Shown here piece after piece: positions 1-12,600 of a stretch of DNA of 64,000 nt. The notes under the pieces are model-generated. The model worked only from the letters and a program-made list of their open reading frames with translations. It ran no database searches and was not told the origin of the DNA. The DNA is from Aralia elata (taxonomy: Eukaryota; Streptophyta; Magnoliopsida; Apiales; Araliaceae). The position numbers were made by a program, and so were the translations under genes. How positions within the stretch are numbered: position 1 is the stretch's first letter; the number at the start of each line of letters is the position of its first letter. The stretch covers positions 84,094,112 through 84,158,111 of the forward strand of contig CM068380.1 in assembly GCA_034770075.1 (NCBI GenBank). Reading direction: 5' to 3'.

Positions 1-294
1 CTTAAAGTGTAAAATGAATAAGTTATGAAGTTGGGTAATGTTAGCTTCTACCTTTTTGTCTATCTTACTTTTTGAGTCTAAAATTAATTTGAATTTCAGT
101 TTCAGCTCCAAAAAAATTTCACATTAAATTTCAGTTTCAACTATCTCGAACAGAATCTGTCTTATGGTGCACAATGTAGTACTGTTTTCAATGCAAAGCA
201 TGGTAGTATCATAAAATATGTTGCAATATGGCTATCTAATTTGCTTAGATGTCTAGGCATAGATATATCTAGGTTCCCTTTTTGAAGCTTTGTA

Positions 295-375
295 CTCCCT
301 CCGCGTGGAAAAAGAGTACCATATCTCGTGTAATTTACAAAAGAAGTATTACTCTCTTTCCCCGGACCGATGGAG
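295..375. mobile_element. Very short Stowaway-like MITE
   Basis: An 81-bp stretch starts CTCCCTCCG after a TA at 293-294 and ends CGATGGAG before a TA at 376-377. The ends are inverted copies of the usual Stowaway terminus and the TA matches the Tc1/mariner target duplication. It is much shorter than a normal Stowaway (about 200-300 bp), so it is probably an internally deleted copy. It lies just left of the exon-start duplicate. Confidence 0.5.
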
Positions 376-383
376 TATTTGGA

Positions 384-433
384 AACTTAGTGCAGCACTG
401 CCTACCAAAGTTAAGCATATGGGATTTGTCTTT
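384..433 (+). pseudogene. Decayed duplicate of the PUB4 exon start and its splice acceptor
   Basis: About 50 bases here match 604-655, which covers the end of the intron, the CAG acceptor and the first codons of the visible PUB4 exon. Both share ATTTGG, a GCAG acceptor, CACTGCCTAC and CATATGGGAT, with a few substitutions. After the match the sequence no longer resembles the exon, so this is not a usable alternative exon. A small local duplication is the simplest explanation. Confidence 0.6.
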
Positions 434-625
434 TAACCCTCGTAGCACAGTGGAAATCCATGTCTCACATGTTTTTGTCAAAACAGTTTCCGCTTTCAGA
501 TTTTGACCAAATTTATGGCTAGACTAGCTAGTTCTTTTGCTTAGGCTACTAGGTACAGACAAGGCTAGAAATAATATCTAACCTTCTTTTTTATTTTTTA
601 TTAAATATTTGGCAACGTATTGCAG

Positions 626-2842
626 CACTGCCTACAAAAGTTTAATCATATGGGATATGAACAAGCATCGGCTGTCATCACAAAAGCTATAAGGGATCAA
701 GTGGAGGGCTCTGGACCCAGCTTAGATTGTCTGGTTAAAATTACAGACTGCTTGAGTTTAAGGTCAAATCAGGAGATTTTAATTGAGGCTGTGGCCCTTG
801 AAAAGTTGAAAGAGAATGCTGAACAAGCTGAAAAAAATGGTGAAGTTGACTATATTGAGCAAATGATATCACTTGTTACCCACATGCACGAGCGTCTTGT
901 TTTACTGAAACAGTCTGAGAGCTGTAACCCTGTTCCAATACCTGCTGATTTCTGCTGCCCTCTGTCACTCGAACTGATGACAGACCCTGTAATTGTGGCT
1001 TCAGGACAAACATATGAGCGAGCTTTCATCCGGAATTGGATTGATCTTGGGCTCTCTGTTTGCCCAAAGACACGACAAATTTTGGCACACACCAATCTTA
1101 TTCCTAATTACACTGTGAAGGCATTGATTGCAAATTGGTGTGAATCTAACAATGTGAAGTTGCCCGACCCCATGAAGTCACTGAATTTGAACCAGCCTTC
1201 TTCACTTCTTACACATGAGTCTGGTGCACCCCGGGATTCACATGTTGCTCATTCAAGGAGCAACCAACCCTCATCACCTGATTCAATTCTCTCAACTGGT
1301 TCGCCTGGAAAGAACTTCAGCTCATCTAGTGTAACCTATCGAGAGGGGACTTCTCCATTGCATCCCAGTTCATCTTCAGAGGATTCTATGTCTGGAGTAG
1401 CTGGAAATGGGCATGCGTTCGACATGGAGAGGATCTCCCTCAGAAGTTCTGAAGACATGTCAGCTAACTCAGGAGATAGAAGTTCAGAACTCTCCATGTC
1501 ACCATCAAGAAAAGAATTTCCCAATGCTGTTGGGACTGATGAGCCATCATCGCAAGGCCATAATAGGACTACCTCAGCCTCCAGCACACTTTCTAATGCA
1601 AACTTTTCACAAGGAATGCCTGATGAAAGCAACGAGGTCCCCTCACAGGCAACAGCCCACAGTAGTGATGCTTCAGGGGAGCTTACATCAGAGCCGGAGC
1701 CTGCTGCTACACTATCCGCCTCACAAAGAGAGCCTGAGTTTTCTTCCCGTTTCGAGACAAGAACTCGAACCCAGGCACTGTGGCGCCGGCCTTCTGATAG
1801 GTTTGTTCCTAGAAATGTGTCTGCTCCTGTCACCGAAACAAGGGCTGATCTTTCTGTGGTTGAAACCCAAGTCCGGAAGCTGGTTGAGGATTTGAAGAGC
1901 AATTCATTTGAAGAACAAAGAGATGCTACAGCTGAACTCCGGCTACTTGCAAAGCATAACATGGATAATCGGATTGTGATTTCAAACTGTGGGGCCATTC
2001 CCTTGTTGGTTGAACTACTCCGTTCAACAGACACGCAAATACAGGAAAATGCCGTCACTGCACTTCTCAACTTGTCGATTAATGATAACAATAAGACTGC
2101 TATAGCAAATGCTCATGCAATTGAACCCCTGATTCATGTCCTTGAGACAGGGACCCCTGAGGCTAAAGAGAACTCAGCTGCCACACTTTATAGTCTATCA
2201 GTAATTGAGGATAACAAAATCAGGATTGGGAGATCTGGGGCAATTCCACCTTTGATTGATTTATTGGGAAATGGAACTCCTAGGGGGAAGAAAGATGCAG
2301 CCACAGCTTTGTTTAACTTATCAATATTTCATGAAAATAAGGCGCGTATTGTGCAGGCTGGTGCCGTGAAGTATCTTGTGGAATTAATGGACCCTGCAGC
2401 AGGAATGGTTGACAAGGCAGTTGCTGTTTTGTCAAATCTTGCTACTATTCCTGATGGGAGGGCAGCAATTGGTCAGGAGGGAGGGATCCCTGTTCTGGTT
2501 GAGGTGGTTGAATTGGGATCTGCAAGAGGGAAGGAGAATGCAGCTGCTGCTCTTCTACAGCTCTGCACTAACAGCAACAGATTCTGCAATACGGTGCTCC
2601 AGGAAGGAGCTGCCCCCCCATTAGTGGCATTGTCACAGTCCGGCACCCCAAGAGCCAAAGAAAAGGTGTTCTGCTCTTGACGTCCTGCTTTTTCTTTATT
2701 TCTCTGTATTTTACAAAAATAAAATAATTATTTTATAAGCTTCTTTAAGAGATTATATACTTAAAATTTTGGATGCTTGCAGGCTCAAGCTCTTCTAAAT
2801 TACTTTAGAAACCAACGACATGGTAATGGTGGGAGGGGATGA
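626..2842 (+). CDS. PUB4: U-box/ARM-repeat E3 ubiquitin ligase, PUB4 type (5' truncated by window)
   Basis: Two exons are visible: 626-2665 and 2783-2842, joined by an intron from GTGTTC to TTGCAG. Together they encode 699 residues ending in RNQRHGNGGRG. In order they show the end of the plant U-box N-terminal domain (LRSNQEILIEAVALEKLKEN), a U-box at about residues 104-173 (PIPADFCCPLSLELMTDPV, GQTYER, CPKTRQ), a Ser/Thr/Pro-rich linker, and a C-terminal array of armadillo repeats (NLSINDNNK, LYSLSVIEDNK, LFNLSIFHENK). The U-box recruits an E2 enzyme and the ARM repeats bind substrates. Arabidopsis PUB4 acts in CLE-peptide control of root meristems and in immune-receptor signalling. The sequence resembles PUB4 along its whole visible length, so the assignment is firm. 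The start codon lies outside the window; the frame could be pushed to a TTG at 620, but the acceptor at 624-625 fits better. Confidence 0.93.
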
Positions 2843-3330
2843 CTCCGAAGGTGAGTATTGGATGTCATTTAATGTTTTGAGGTAAGATTACATTCTATTG
2901 TGTAAATTTGATTTTGCAAATAATGCATATGAAAGTTCTACAATGTGTTATTGATTTGTCAGAGCCAGGAGAAAAAGAGAAGGGGGGGGGGGAATGATTT
3001 ACGGATCGTTGATTGGGCCCTCCAATTAATCACTTTGTGGTGTGAGTTTAATTTTTGCAGCCTTTGTAATACATCTGGGCAGGCATATGAATCATTTTGT
3101 AAAAGAACCATAGTTAATGTTATGCCCTTGTTTGAAGAATTCATCTTTTCCTCTTCTGCCTGCTCTCTCTTTTCTTGTTTTCTTTTCACTTTTGTATCTG
3201 TGGGTGGTCAGTTTTACATTTCTTGTTGGAACTATAGGGGGCACTGAAGCCAACTCGAGGTTTTTGGAGATTCTTAATGCCTAGACCTCCTAATCTTTTC
3301 ACGTAGTGTTAATAAAGCCCTGCAGCACAG
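2843..3330 (+). other. Probable PUB4 3' UTR with a candidate intron and poly(A) signal
   Basis: After the stop codon there is a good donor (AAG|GTGAGT, intron start 2851) and a matching acceptor (TTTGTCAG, ending 2962), so the 3' UTR may be spliced. An AATAAA sits at 3311-3316. A run of nine Gs follows at 2984-2992. No coding frame continues. Transcript ends cannot be fixed from sequence alone. Confidence 0.4.
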
Positions 3331-4915
3331 ACTTTGCATTTTGGCATTATTCTGGTTGGAATGATAATCTTCTAATGTGATTGAATCATCATCCAAGTGT
3401 CGGTTAGATGATTCATGTTGATTCTTCTATGAACTAAGCAACATCCTACAGGTATAATATGTTGTCTAGTTAATATTTTCTTTGCTTTACCAGTTTAACC
3501 TCACGCTGGATGACAATCCATAACATAGATCAAATGTTTTTAAGCTTCTTTTTCCCGGTTGCGTGCTGCTTGGCCGCCTTGTCTTAAAACATTGTTTGAT
3601 TGAACCTATGAATTTCCCCAAATTACGAAAGAATATTGAATTTTCTTTGTTCTTATTTATTCTTTTATTTTTCCCTCCCCTGATTAAACATGGGAAGGTT
3701 AAGACACATCATGTCCAGAGAAATTTCATACCTAATTTGCAGGTGTATTGTGGACTTTTTCTTCTCTTTATCTGTAATAATTTAGTTGGTGAAATTATTA
3801 TTAACTAGTATTCATATTATAGGAAAAAGAAATAAAGATAGGAGTATAGATTAGACCCAAAAATATAAAGTACTGATTGGCTCAACCTAAATTAACTAAA
3901 CAGTACCAAACTAGTTAACTGTCTCTTGACCCATTTTCATGTTCATTCCGGTTCCTAAGCACATGAGACCAATTAGTCCTCATTCTTGATCAAACAAAAA
4001 AAGAGTACTCAAATGTGTCTTTCCTTCTTTCTTTCTCCTCACCGTGTCTGCACATTGATAACAAGCAAGGATACTCACCCCGTTTACTTGTTGGTCCAAT
4101 TTCTTATGTATAAGCCGGGAAGAGAGAAGGAAAAGTAGAGTAGTAGATAATAAATTAGATAAGAGTAATAAAAAAAAATTGAGAGAGAGTGCATAAAAAC
4201 TTTAGCAAGAAAGAGTATAAAAATTGTGCAGAAGTGAAAATTTATTTATTTATTTATTTTTATCTAATAATAAAAGAAAAAGGAAGAAAATAAATTTGAT
4301 ATTGAGAGATTAAGTGAAATGAATAAATAAAAAATTAACTTATTTAAATTAACTCGATTAATCAAATTAATTCACTCAATTAAATTTAAATTGAATGCCG
4401 TAACTTTACATATTATATGTAGGGATCGATGGCATTTAGTCATGACCTGCTCTGACATGTTAAGATACCTGAAATCAGTCTAATAGATAATATAACCATT
4501 TGGGATAGCTCAATGAATTGAAGTTTTTCAAACATATTTTATATTCTTAATATTTGTTAGAGATTTAATAGCGATGACGTGATAGTATTTAATATACTCA
4601 AATTATAAATAATGACATATTAAAAGAATTATGTTATTTTATAGTCTTATTAAAAAAATCACTAATTTTGAAATGGGTTAAAAAAAATATCTCTTATTAA
4701 TTTTAGAACGGAGGGAGTAATGAGACTAAATATTGCATTTAGCATTTTTCTAATACACAACACATATAATTTGTCTTGTTTTTTTTACTATTTTGAGTTT
4801 TACTCATATAAGTGTAAAAGAAAGTACTTTAGGAAATTTGAATTTCTTTAATTACTGGAAAATGTTTATCGCATAATTTAAGTTACATACAATATTAAAC
4901 AGTAACGTTTGACTA

Positions 4916-4917
4916 TA

Positions 4918-4979
<62 letters not shown>

Positions 4980-4989
4980 TATATATATA
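4916..4989. repeat. (CATA)n(TA)n microsatellite
   Basis: A CATA tetranucleotide run passes into a long TA run, interrupted by one ACAC. It directly abuts the left end of the inverted-repeat element at 4990. Confidence 0.95.
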
Positions 4990-5397
4990 GGAAATGATTC
5001 GTAACATGTATTTGTTATGAATTTTTATAATACATACACCAAAAATAAGAAATAACGGCTAAGATTAGAAACTGAAAATCGACGTCTAGTAGCGGACAGT
5101 AAAAAAGACACATAACATCCACTGTTAATAGTAGCGAACGCTAATCAAAATAAGAGTTTGACTTAATTAACTAAGATTTAAGGTTTATTAACTAGAGTTT
5201 AGAGTTTATTAACTACTTTTTAACTAGGTTTATGATTTATTAATCTTATTAACCTCCGGTTAATAAACCTTAAACCATAATTAATAAATTACAAACTCTA
5301 ATAGATTCTAATCGCAGCCCTTCCTTTTTGTAATGGATGGTTATGATTGTATTTGTCAAATTTTAATCCATAGCAAATAGATGCTATGGATTATTGC

Positions 5398-5399
<2 letters not shown>
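4990..5399. mobile_element. TA-seated inverted-repeat element, family A copy 1
   Basis: A 410-bp unit with (TA)n on both sides. Its left end (ATGTATTTGTTATGAAT at about 5006-5022) and right end (AATCCATAGCA..GGATTATTGCCC) match the two ends of a second copy at 59947-60538. The right end reads as the inverse of that copy's left end, so both termini are inverted repeats. The inside has repeated TTTATTAACTAG/GTTTAAGG words. No coding capacity. The microsatellite target resembles the rice Micron elements, which is an inference from layout only. Confidence 0.65.
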
Positions 5400-5434
<35 letters not shown>

Positions 5435-5441
5435 TATATAT

Positions 5442-5643
5442 AAAGTATGTGTCTTAAATACACATAAAGTTATGTGTGTCCTATTATTTTAAGAGATTTT
5501 ATTAATAGTGTTTTTGACATTTTACCATTTTTTATTAATAATTGTTTTGATATTTTACTAATTTGTCAATTAAAATTACGTCGTATTAAGTGCAAGACAC
5601 ACACAAATTTATGTTTAACAGACTAAAACACATACTCCTTTTT
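5442..5643. mobile_element. TA-seated inverted-repeat element, family B
   Basis: About 200 bp between the (TA)n at 5400-5441 and the (TG)n(TA)n at 5647-5701. The left end reads GTATGTGT..ACATAAA..TGTGTGTC and the right end reads GACACACACAAATTTATG..ACACATAC, its inverse with a few changes. No coding frame. It shares a microsatellite with the right border of the family A element next to it. Confidence 0.5.
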
Positions 5644-5646
5644 TCC

Positions 5647-5701
<55 letters not shown>
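5647..5701. repeat. (TG)n(TA)n compound microsatellite
   Basis: About eight GT units pass into about nineteen TA units. It forms the right border of the family B element. Confidence 0.95.
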
Positions 5702-5703
<2 letters not shown>

Positions 5704-6180
5704 GTTATGTTTATTTGTAAAAATTATATTTGGGATATGACTATTAACGTTAGATGACATGTTTGTTTTTAAATTTGAACTTAGATTTATTAGTCCAAAA
5801 TTATAAAATGACTTAATATAAAAGACTATTTAATATTATGTTTAACTAAATATTATAATTTTATAAATTATAATTTCAAAATTATAATCTTTATAAAGAA
5901 ATATGTCCTTAAAAGAATAAATGTACCTCCCCAGCTTTGGGGTCGTTGAACCCTTTGATTGGGAAAGAAATAGAGAAGGGGACCATTTTCTCTTGAAAAA
6001 CAGCGAGTACAATTATACAGGTACCCCATCACCTTACTGTTCACCCAAAATGGGGGACATATTTATTGCAATTTTGGATAAAAAATAATACTACTACATT
6101 TGGATGTAATGCCCACAGCCCACTGGATATAGATCTCACATTCATGCCACTCATACACGTGAATAAATATGTAAATTGTA

Positions 6181-6471
6181 CTCCATCTGTTCCTATTTAA
6201 TAGCCGTTTTAGGGAGTTTTATAATTTTTCTGTATGTTTGACATTAACAAATTTTTAAGAAGCATTAATTATAAATTTTTCCATATTATTCTTTTACTTT
6301 CATAAATTTTCTCTCATTTATTTAGATAATTTTTTGCATATTTTTTTAATTCATACAAAGATAGTTGTGACAATATATATCAATCTTAATAATAAAATTA
6401 GAGCAATAAATAACTTTCTTAATAAGTGTACAACATTCTAAAACGTCAAATAAATAGAATTTGAGGGATAC
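6181..6471. mobile_element. Stowaway-type MITE
   Basis: Begins CTCCATCTGTTCCTATTTAA after TA (6179-6180) and ends in the approximate inverse before TA (6472-6473). The inner parts of the ends also pair (GCCGTTTTAG against CTAAAACGTC). Length 291 bp and the TA target duplication fit Stowaway. No coding frame. Confidence 0.6.
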
Positions 6472-8093
6472 TACATTTGTTCATATGCGTAGTATTAGAC
6501 TCACGGTCGGACCTACGAACCCAAACCCATGGTGTCGGGTTATAATTATTTGGGCCAATAACTAAAGTCTTGATCTGGGCTTAAGCCACGTAGTTGGATG
6601 ATTATGTGTCGGTGTGGAATTCTAAAAGGGTCAACATTCAAGTTGATTTATTGTATTATTTGGTTTCTTATTTTTATTAAAGGAAGATGTCATCCAATGA
6701 TGAGAATGTTATGCCTATAGATGATCTAAGTAGTTCTCATTCCCAATTGACTTGGAGTGTTTTATAGCCAAGTAGCATGAGCATTTATAAATGAGGCTAT
6801 GTGCATGTTTGGCTACTCCTTAAACACGACGTTTATTGCGTTTGGGCTGTAAACGCAATAATTTTCTTGTTCGTCTATTAAACACATAATCCTAAACGCA
6901 GACGAATTTGACGTTTCACCTGCGTTTGAAGATAAGAACGCAACACCCAAATATCTTCATGTTATGTTTTAACTTCAATCGCAGAACCAAAACGCAGCAA
7001 AATTAGACAAAATTACCCTTACCTTTGGAAAGTTATCTCAATCATGTTATCCTGACATCTCTTAAGAAATTACAACTTGAAATGATCTCTCTTCAAGAAC
7101 TGAAATTAGAAATACAAAATTGAATTTATTCATCTTTAGAATTGTAATTAGGGCTTAAAACTTCAAGTAATCTCTTTGAAAAATCAATTGCACATTCCTA
7201 ACTAGACTCGTCGGAATCGCAAGAGAGATGTGTGAGGTGTATTGCCAACACAAACAAAGAGGTACTAGATCTCACCGGAATTTTGAATGGCCGAGTGAGA
7301 AGAAAAGGATAAGCGTGAGCCTTTGGATATTACTCCCACCTATCCCTTCTATTACTAACCTTCTTTGGATAGTATTACCACCTGTCCATTTTATTTGACA
7401 GCACACCAAACACACTTTTAAATTGTATTTTATTAGGTAAATTGCAAAATAAAGATATACATAATTAATTGATGATCATATTAATTGTATGTATAAACTT
7501 GATTTAAAAAATGACTATTGGTCTATATTTTGAAAAAGAGGTAGTATATTATTGATATTACATACTATATTAATTTTCTTTCCACAAAGTATTATTTTTG
7601 TATTATTACATAATTACTTTATTAGCATATATTTATACGATATAATAAATCATGTTCTTTTTAGTCATTTTACATTATTTTTAGTTGCAATCACTGTAAT
7701 TCTAGTCAAACAAGAATCATAATTTCAATAGCATAAGCTGATGGTAAATGAACAAGATCATAACCTTTCAAATGCTGCAAACGCTGTTACCGTTGCGTTT
7801 GCAAAACGCTGTTATCGCTACAACCGCTACTGCTACCATATAAACAAGCAAACCCTATGTATTGGAGCTGAGTTACATCCACAATTAATTTATAACATTA
7901 GAGCTTTTATTCCTCTATTGTTGACTTTTTTATTTTGTATTGATTCTCACACCAGAATTATCCCCTATAGTTCAATTCGTCAAACTATTGGTATGATCAA
8001 TGTTTGTTCCTTGTGTAAGTTATTACTTGTTATTTGGTTATTTGGCGAGTGAACAAAATCAGATGTTAATGGTATATAGTTGAATGTTACATA

Positions 8094-8990
8094 GGCATGC
8101 ACAACATGCTGCCCTGGCTTGACCCGGCCTAGGCTGGGCAGATCTTGGGTGTTGACCTGGCCAAGTCAGGCCTTGAGTTTTGGTCTGGCAGGTCAAGCTA
8201 GGATTGTGCATCAAAAACATGGTCTATTTAGGCATGTAGGCCAGGCCAAGGTCGGATGGTTGGATGGTCTAGCCTTTTCTTTATTTTTTTTAATGTTATA
8301 TATTAAATATGAAATACTAAAAATAAAAACTATAAAGTATAAATTAATAAAATTTTGTAAAAATAAATTTTTTTAAATGAAGAATTAGAGTATTTACAAG
8401 AAATTAACTTATTATTAATATTTAATAAACTAATTTTTAATGTAAAATATTAAATAAACTAACTAGTTCTATTCATTGAAGATACAATCACCTATAGTGC
8501 AATGATTTCTATGGTATATCCATGATTCTCTTGTAATTATTTATTTTTCTCAAAATCCTAAGTGAATGAATGAACAATATAGATATGATTTTACGTAATT
8601 TATGGAGTGCTTAAAATTTTAGTAAGTAACTTATATTTGAGCATTACTTGAGTACAGATATTAGTTATTTATTAATGTTAATGTGAAGATTTTAGATCCA
8701 AATAATATTACATACGATGATACGTTGATACTTCAATGATAATTATAATATTATGTGATTTTACATGAAAGACTTGTTCTGTTTGTTTGTTTTTTTGAAT
8801 GTAATTGATAGTTGCTAAGTGTTAAGAAAAAGTGCTATCAGGCCAGACCTTAGGTGTTGGACCTAGGTTGAATTTTTTGGCTAGGTCAGATCAAAACGTA
8901 CTTTTTCTTTCAAACAACGATCTCTTTAAAGTCTCTAGGGCTTGACCAAGCCGGACCAAGGCCATACCACAAACCGCAGATTACGGACTT
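8094..8990. mobile_element. Probable non-autonomous hAT-type element
   Basis: An 897-bp AT-rich unit with GC-rich ends carrying repeated GGCCAGACC/GCTTGACC-type words (8105-8270 and 8836-8970). It is flanked by GTTACATA (8086-8093) and GTTACACA (8991-8998), a 7/8 match that fits the 8-bp hAT target duplication. The terminal inverted repeats are weak, so the boundaries rest on the flanking duplication. No transposase frame. Confidence 0.45.
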
Positions 8991-9614
8991 GTTACACAAT
9001 CAAAAAAGTGTTAATAAAATGAATGTATGTGTAGACATAAAAATATAGAAAAAATATGAGAATATTTGAAAGAAGATTGGACAACAATGTTTTAGTTACA
9101 AAAGATTGTAATGATTAGAAAGAAAATGAGAGAACATCGGCTACGATGAAATCCACACAAATGCACCGTTGAGGGGGAAAATAGATAAAATTACTTAAAT
9201 GACATGGTAAAAGGAAAGAAGAGGTTTGTGTGATGAAATTGAACCGCTTAAGGTGTTTAGCTATCGGCTTTGAACATCCATATATGACTTGCGACATTGA
9301 TAAAAAAATATAATTTAATTAATCCTTGCATAAATTTATACAATGCTCCAGTATTTACCATGTTATCAATGCGATGAAGTTCTTACTGTTCATCAAGAAA
9401 AATTTATAAAAATCTCTCGGTTTTTATGTTCCAACCATATGATATGCACAAACAGAACAATACAAATATATACATCATCTTCCCAAACTGTAGGAAGGGT
9501 ACAATTGTTGGTCTGCAGAATCTTCTCCCGTGCAATGGCTCGATTCAAGCAAATTGACCTGCAGAAAGACACCTTGTTTACATAAGTACTCCCAAATAAT
9601 CTACAAATTAATGC

Positions 9615-12600
9615 TCAATAACATGAAGAATGAGTAGCTACTTTGATAATCTCCCTCTTTCGGCATGGACGAGCATAGGCTGCTAACACAGACATGTGAA
9701 AATCCTGGTTTAAAGAAACACAAGTACAAAAATTCAGATAACGTAGATCGTAGCACCAACAATAAGATTCATAACCTGCATAGCTGATATATGAAATTCC
9801 AAGAAATTAAATTGTAAAATAAAAGGTTTCTAATTTCATTTATGTGCATACAATATGTAGGCAAGACGAGAGAGCTTACTCTAAAAGGATCACCCCTTAA
9901 GGACTGCACAGACAACAACCTGCTCGACCCTCTACCCTGCAAAACCAAATGAACCAAATTTTAAAACACAAAATCCTTTTACGAGTTGGTCATAAACAGA
10001 ACAGTAAAAAGCAGTGGAGGGTATAGCTATATCAATGCTCTCGTTGAATGAAATTCACCTCCAAATAAATATCTCGTAGCCGCCTTCCAGTTTGAGCACA
10101 GCAAATTCGAACAACAGATTCATCACAACTCCCACTGATAATATAGTCTCTTCCATTCATGTAATATGAACGAGTGTAATTATGAGCACTTCCATTTGAA
10201 GCTATCTCAAAATTCATGTGAAGCCTCCCATCTGCGGCTAGAAGTTGCTTTACCTGCCATCCACAGCATTTAGTGTCAATCTCATATCTACCCACATTAG
10301 CAAGAGGTTGGAAAACTGAGTCTAAGATCTCCTGAATCTAATTTTGACAATATCAAGAATTGGTTAAATGGTGTTATGATCTATCAGAATCATTATGGAA
10401 AAAATTTAAGCACAATAACCCTCATTCATACAGGTAAAATTAATGTATCATCTCATAGCTTACGCTTACAAACTACAGTTCATATATAGTTTCAACTGAA
10501 GTACCTCGTTGTCTACAGCTGAGACAAGCAGATAAAGGTCATCAGGAGAAAAGCAAGCCATCACATTTCCCCCTGAGCTTGAAGCTGTATAGCAAGGTTG
10601 TACGGGTTTCTGTCTCAAGTCCCACATCTTGACATCACAGTCAAATGATGAAGTGACAAATAAGGAGGGAGAATGGTGAGCAAATTTAGCAACATTAACG
10701 GCTTCACGATGCATATCTGTGAACAGTTGTACTCGTTTGCCACTGCAAATGTCATATACAGCAACTTTTTTTGAATAGCCACTTGCCAGAATCTGATCAT
10801 CCGTTGAATTGACATGAACTGAAGTCAATTGCTCAAAGTTGTCAAAGGAAACCGTACTGGAACTGCAATAACTTTCTGCAACTTTTGGCAGCATATAATT
10901 GATGTCGTACAATCTCAAGGAACCATTATCCGAACCTGCTAGAAGCTGATTTTTTGAACAAAGCAGTAGTAGTTACACAATATATTTCATTCTGCTTGAA
11001 AGCATGTTTCCAACAACTAGCTAGCACTATATAAGCAGATATTATCCAAAACAAAAAATTTCTGCGATTATTCCTTGGAGGTAATGGAGCTTACCTTTGA
11101 TGGATACTTCTTAAGCCAACAGAGACCCAAAACACTATTATTTGTTCCAAAGGATGGGATATAACCAACAACATTTCCATTCTCATGGTTGATAACAACT
11201 ACTTCTCCATCCATAGTTCCAAACACCAGAAGACTAGAGTTCGATGGGTGGTACTCAAACTGCCTTGGCTGGAGGCTCTCACTTTCATCTTTGGTAATAT
11301 GACTAATGTTTGATAGGGGATGTAAGCGAGGCCACACAGAAGCCCCAAACTTGGCAGCAGAAAGGGACCGTGAGTAGAAACATCCACTTTTTCCATTACG
11401 ATATGGCTGATTTTGCCCGAAAGGTTTCCGGTGGTGTATGTTGCTTGTCCCAGTTTCACGCATATTCAAAACACTGACAACATTCTCTTTGTGATCGCAT
11501 TTGTATGGTAAGTACTCGTAGTATTTTGAAACAATAGTCTTGGCTATTTCCCTATCCAAATTTCCTATGGGCAAATTATCTAAAACTCCTAGATGAGGCA
11601 AAGAGGTAATCATGTACTCTCTATAATATTTCTCAAAACAGATAGGTGAAGGATGATTTGACATATACTTTGTTGAGGTAATTAAGGCATCTGAATCCCA
11701 CTTACGTGCACTCAGAGGAGAGTCATCTTTATCTTCAACATGTAATTCGCCAAAAGAAAACTGCCATAGAGATTAAATACCCATCTATTAAACAACAGAA
11801 CAATTCAAAGTTTCTGTTTAAAATGTACCAATAACAGAAACAAAATTTAGTTCTCACCTCAATTTGTGAGTTGGCCTTTCCATTTAATACAGAAAAAGAA
11901 TCAGATGAGAACTTCAACATTTCACTTCTTTGATGATGGGTCAGTTTTTTTACTTGGCTGTCATCTAAGAAAGCTCGGGTCAAGCTTTGTGCTGCACAGA
12001 TTGAAGATGAATCTCCGACATAAGTTTGGTGTGTGATATTTTTACCAGCCATGTTTGGTGGTTTAATGTACTTGCTCAATTGACCTGACACAATTTTGCC
12101 ACAAGCAAGAGAATTTGTTTGCTCATTGGATGATGCAGAACATGGCCGCGTGTCCTTGCAACACAAACAATTTTGAAAACGGAGTTCTACTAAAGAAGGA
12201 AGTTTGGCCAAGGCTGCAGTAGTTGTCCACAGATTTGAAACTCTTGTCTCACACATTGAGAGACGCATCAGCTTTGGCATGCAAGCAAAACAATCCTTCT
12301 CCAAACTAGTGAGCGAAGTACAAAAATCCAAATTAAGGGTGTGCATTTGCATAAATTTCCCAGAAATGTTGAGCTCTCGAATCTCTGTGGATCTAAAGTT
12401 TAAAACTTGGCAATCCAAACCACCCTGGAAAAGATCCCTGGAGAGATGGTCAAATTGATACAGGAGTTAATTATCATTACTAATAATGGCAAAGAAAAAA
12501 CTCCCATTTCAAAAAGCCATTCTTCTCAATTTGTGCTATCTTGGACAGATTTTATTTCCTTTACTTCATAAATTCAAGTACTTTGTCTCAATAATTATAA

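Larger units (their letters stand above)
1..625 (+). other. Intron sequence upstream of the first visible PUB4 exon
   Basis: AT-rich sequence without a supportable coding exon. It ends in a pyrimidine-rich stretch and a TATTGCAG acceptor at 618-625, directly before the coding frame of the U-box gene. The family's N-terminal part (about 130 residues in Arabidopsis PUB4) is not found here, so its exons must lie to the left of the window. The stretch also holds a short MITE and a decayed copy of the exon start, listed separately. Confidence 0.65.
3331..9614. other. Intergenic, repeat-rich; no gene recognised
   Basis: AT-rich spacer between the convergent PUB4 and LRR-WD40 genes. It holds the (TA)n-seated elements at 4.9-5.7 kb, a Stowaway at 6.2 kb and a probable hAT relic at 8.1-9.0 kb (listed separately). 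An isolated Stowaway-type end (ACGGAGGGAGTA) lies at about 4707-4718 with no partner found. The block 6800-7860 has many GCGTTTG/AAACGC words and may be another decayed MITE. No open frame here looks like a conserved protein. Confidence 0.6.

Noticed and set aside
850..2091. Long antisense frames opposite the PUB4 exon
   Set aside because: They mirror the Ser-rich linker and U-box codons of the real gene and have no family resemblance of their own.
7741..8052. 103-codon frame on the + strand
   Set aside because: No recognisable domain. Its first part reads through a stretch of repeated ACCGCTACTGCTACC-type words, so chance or a decayed element is more likely.
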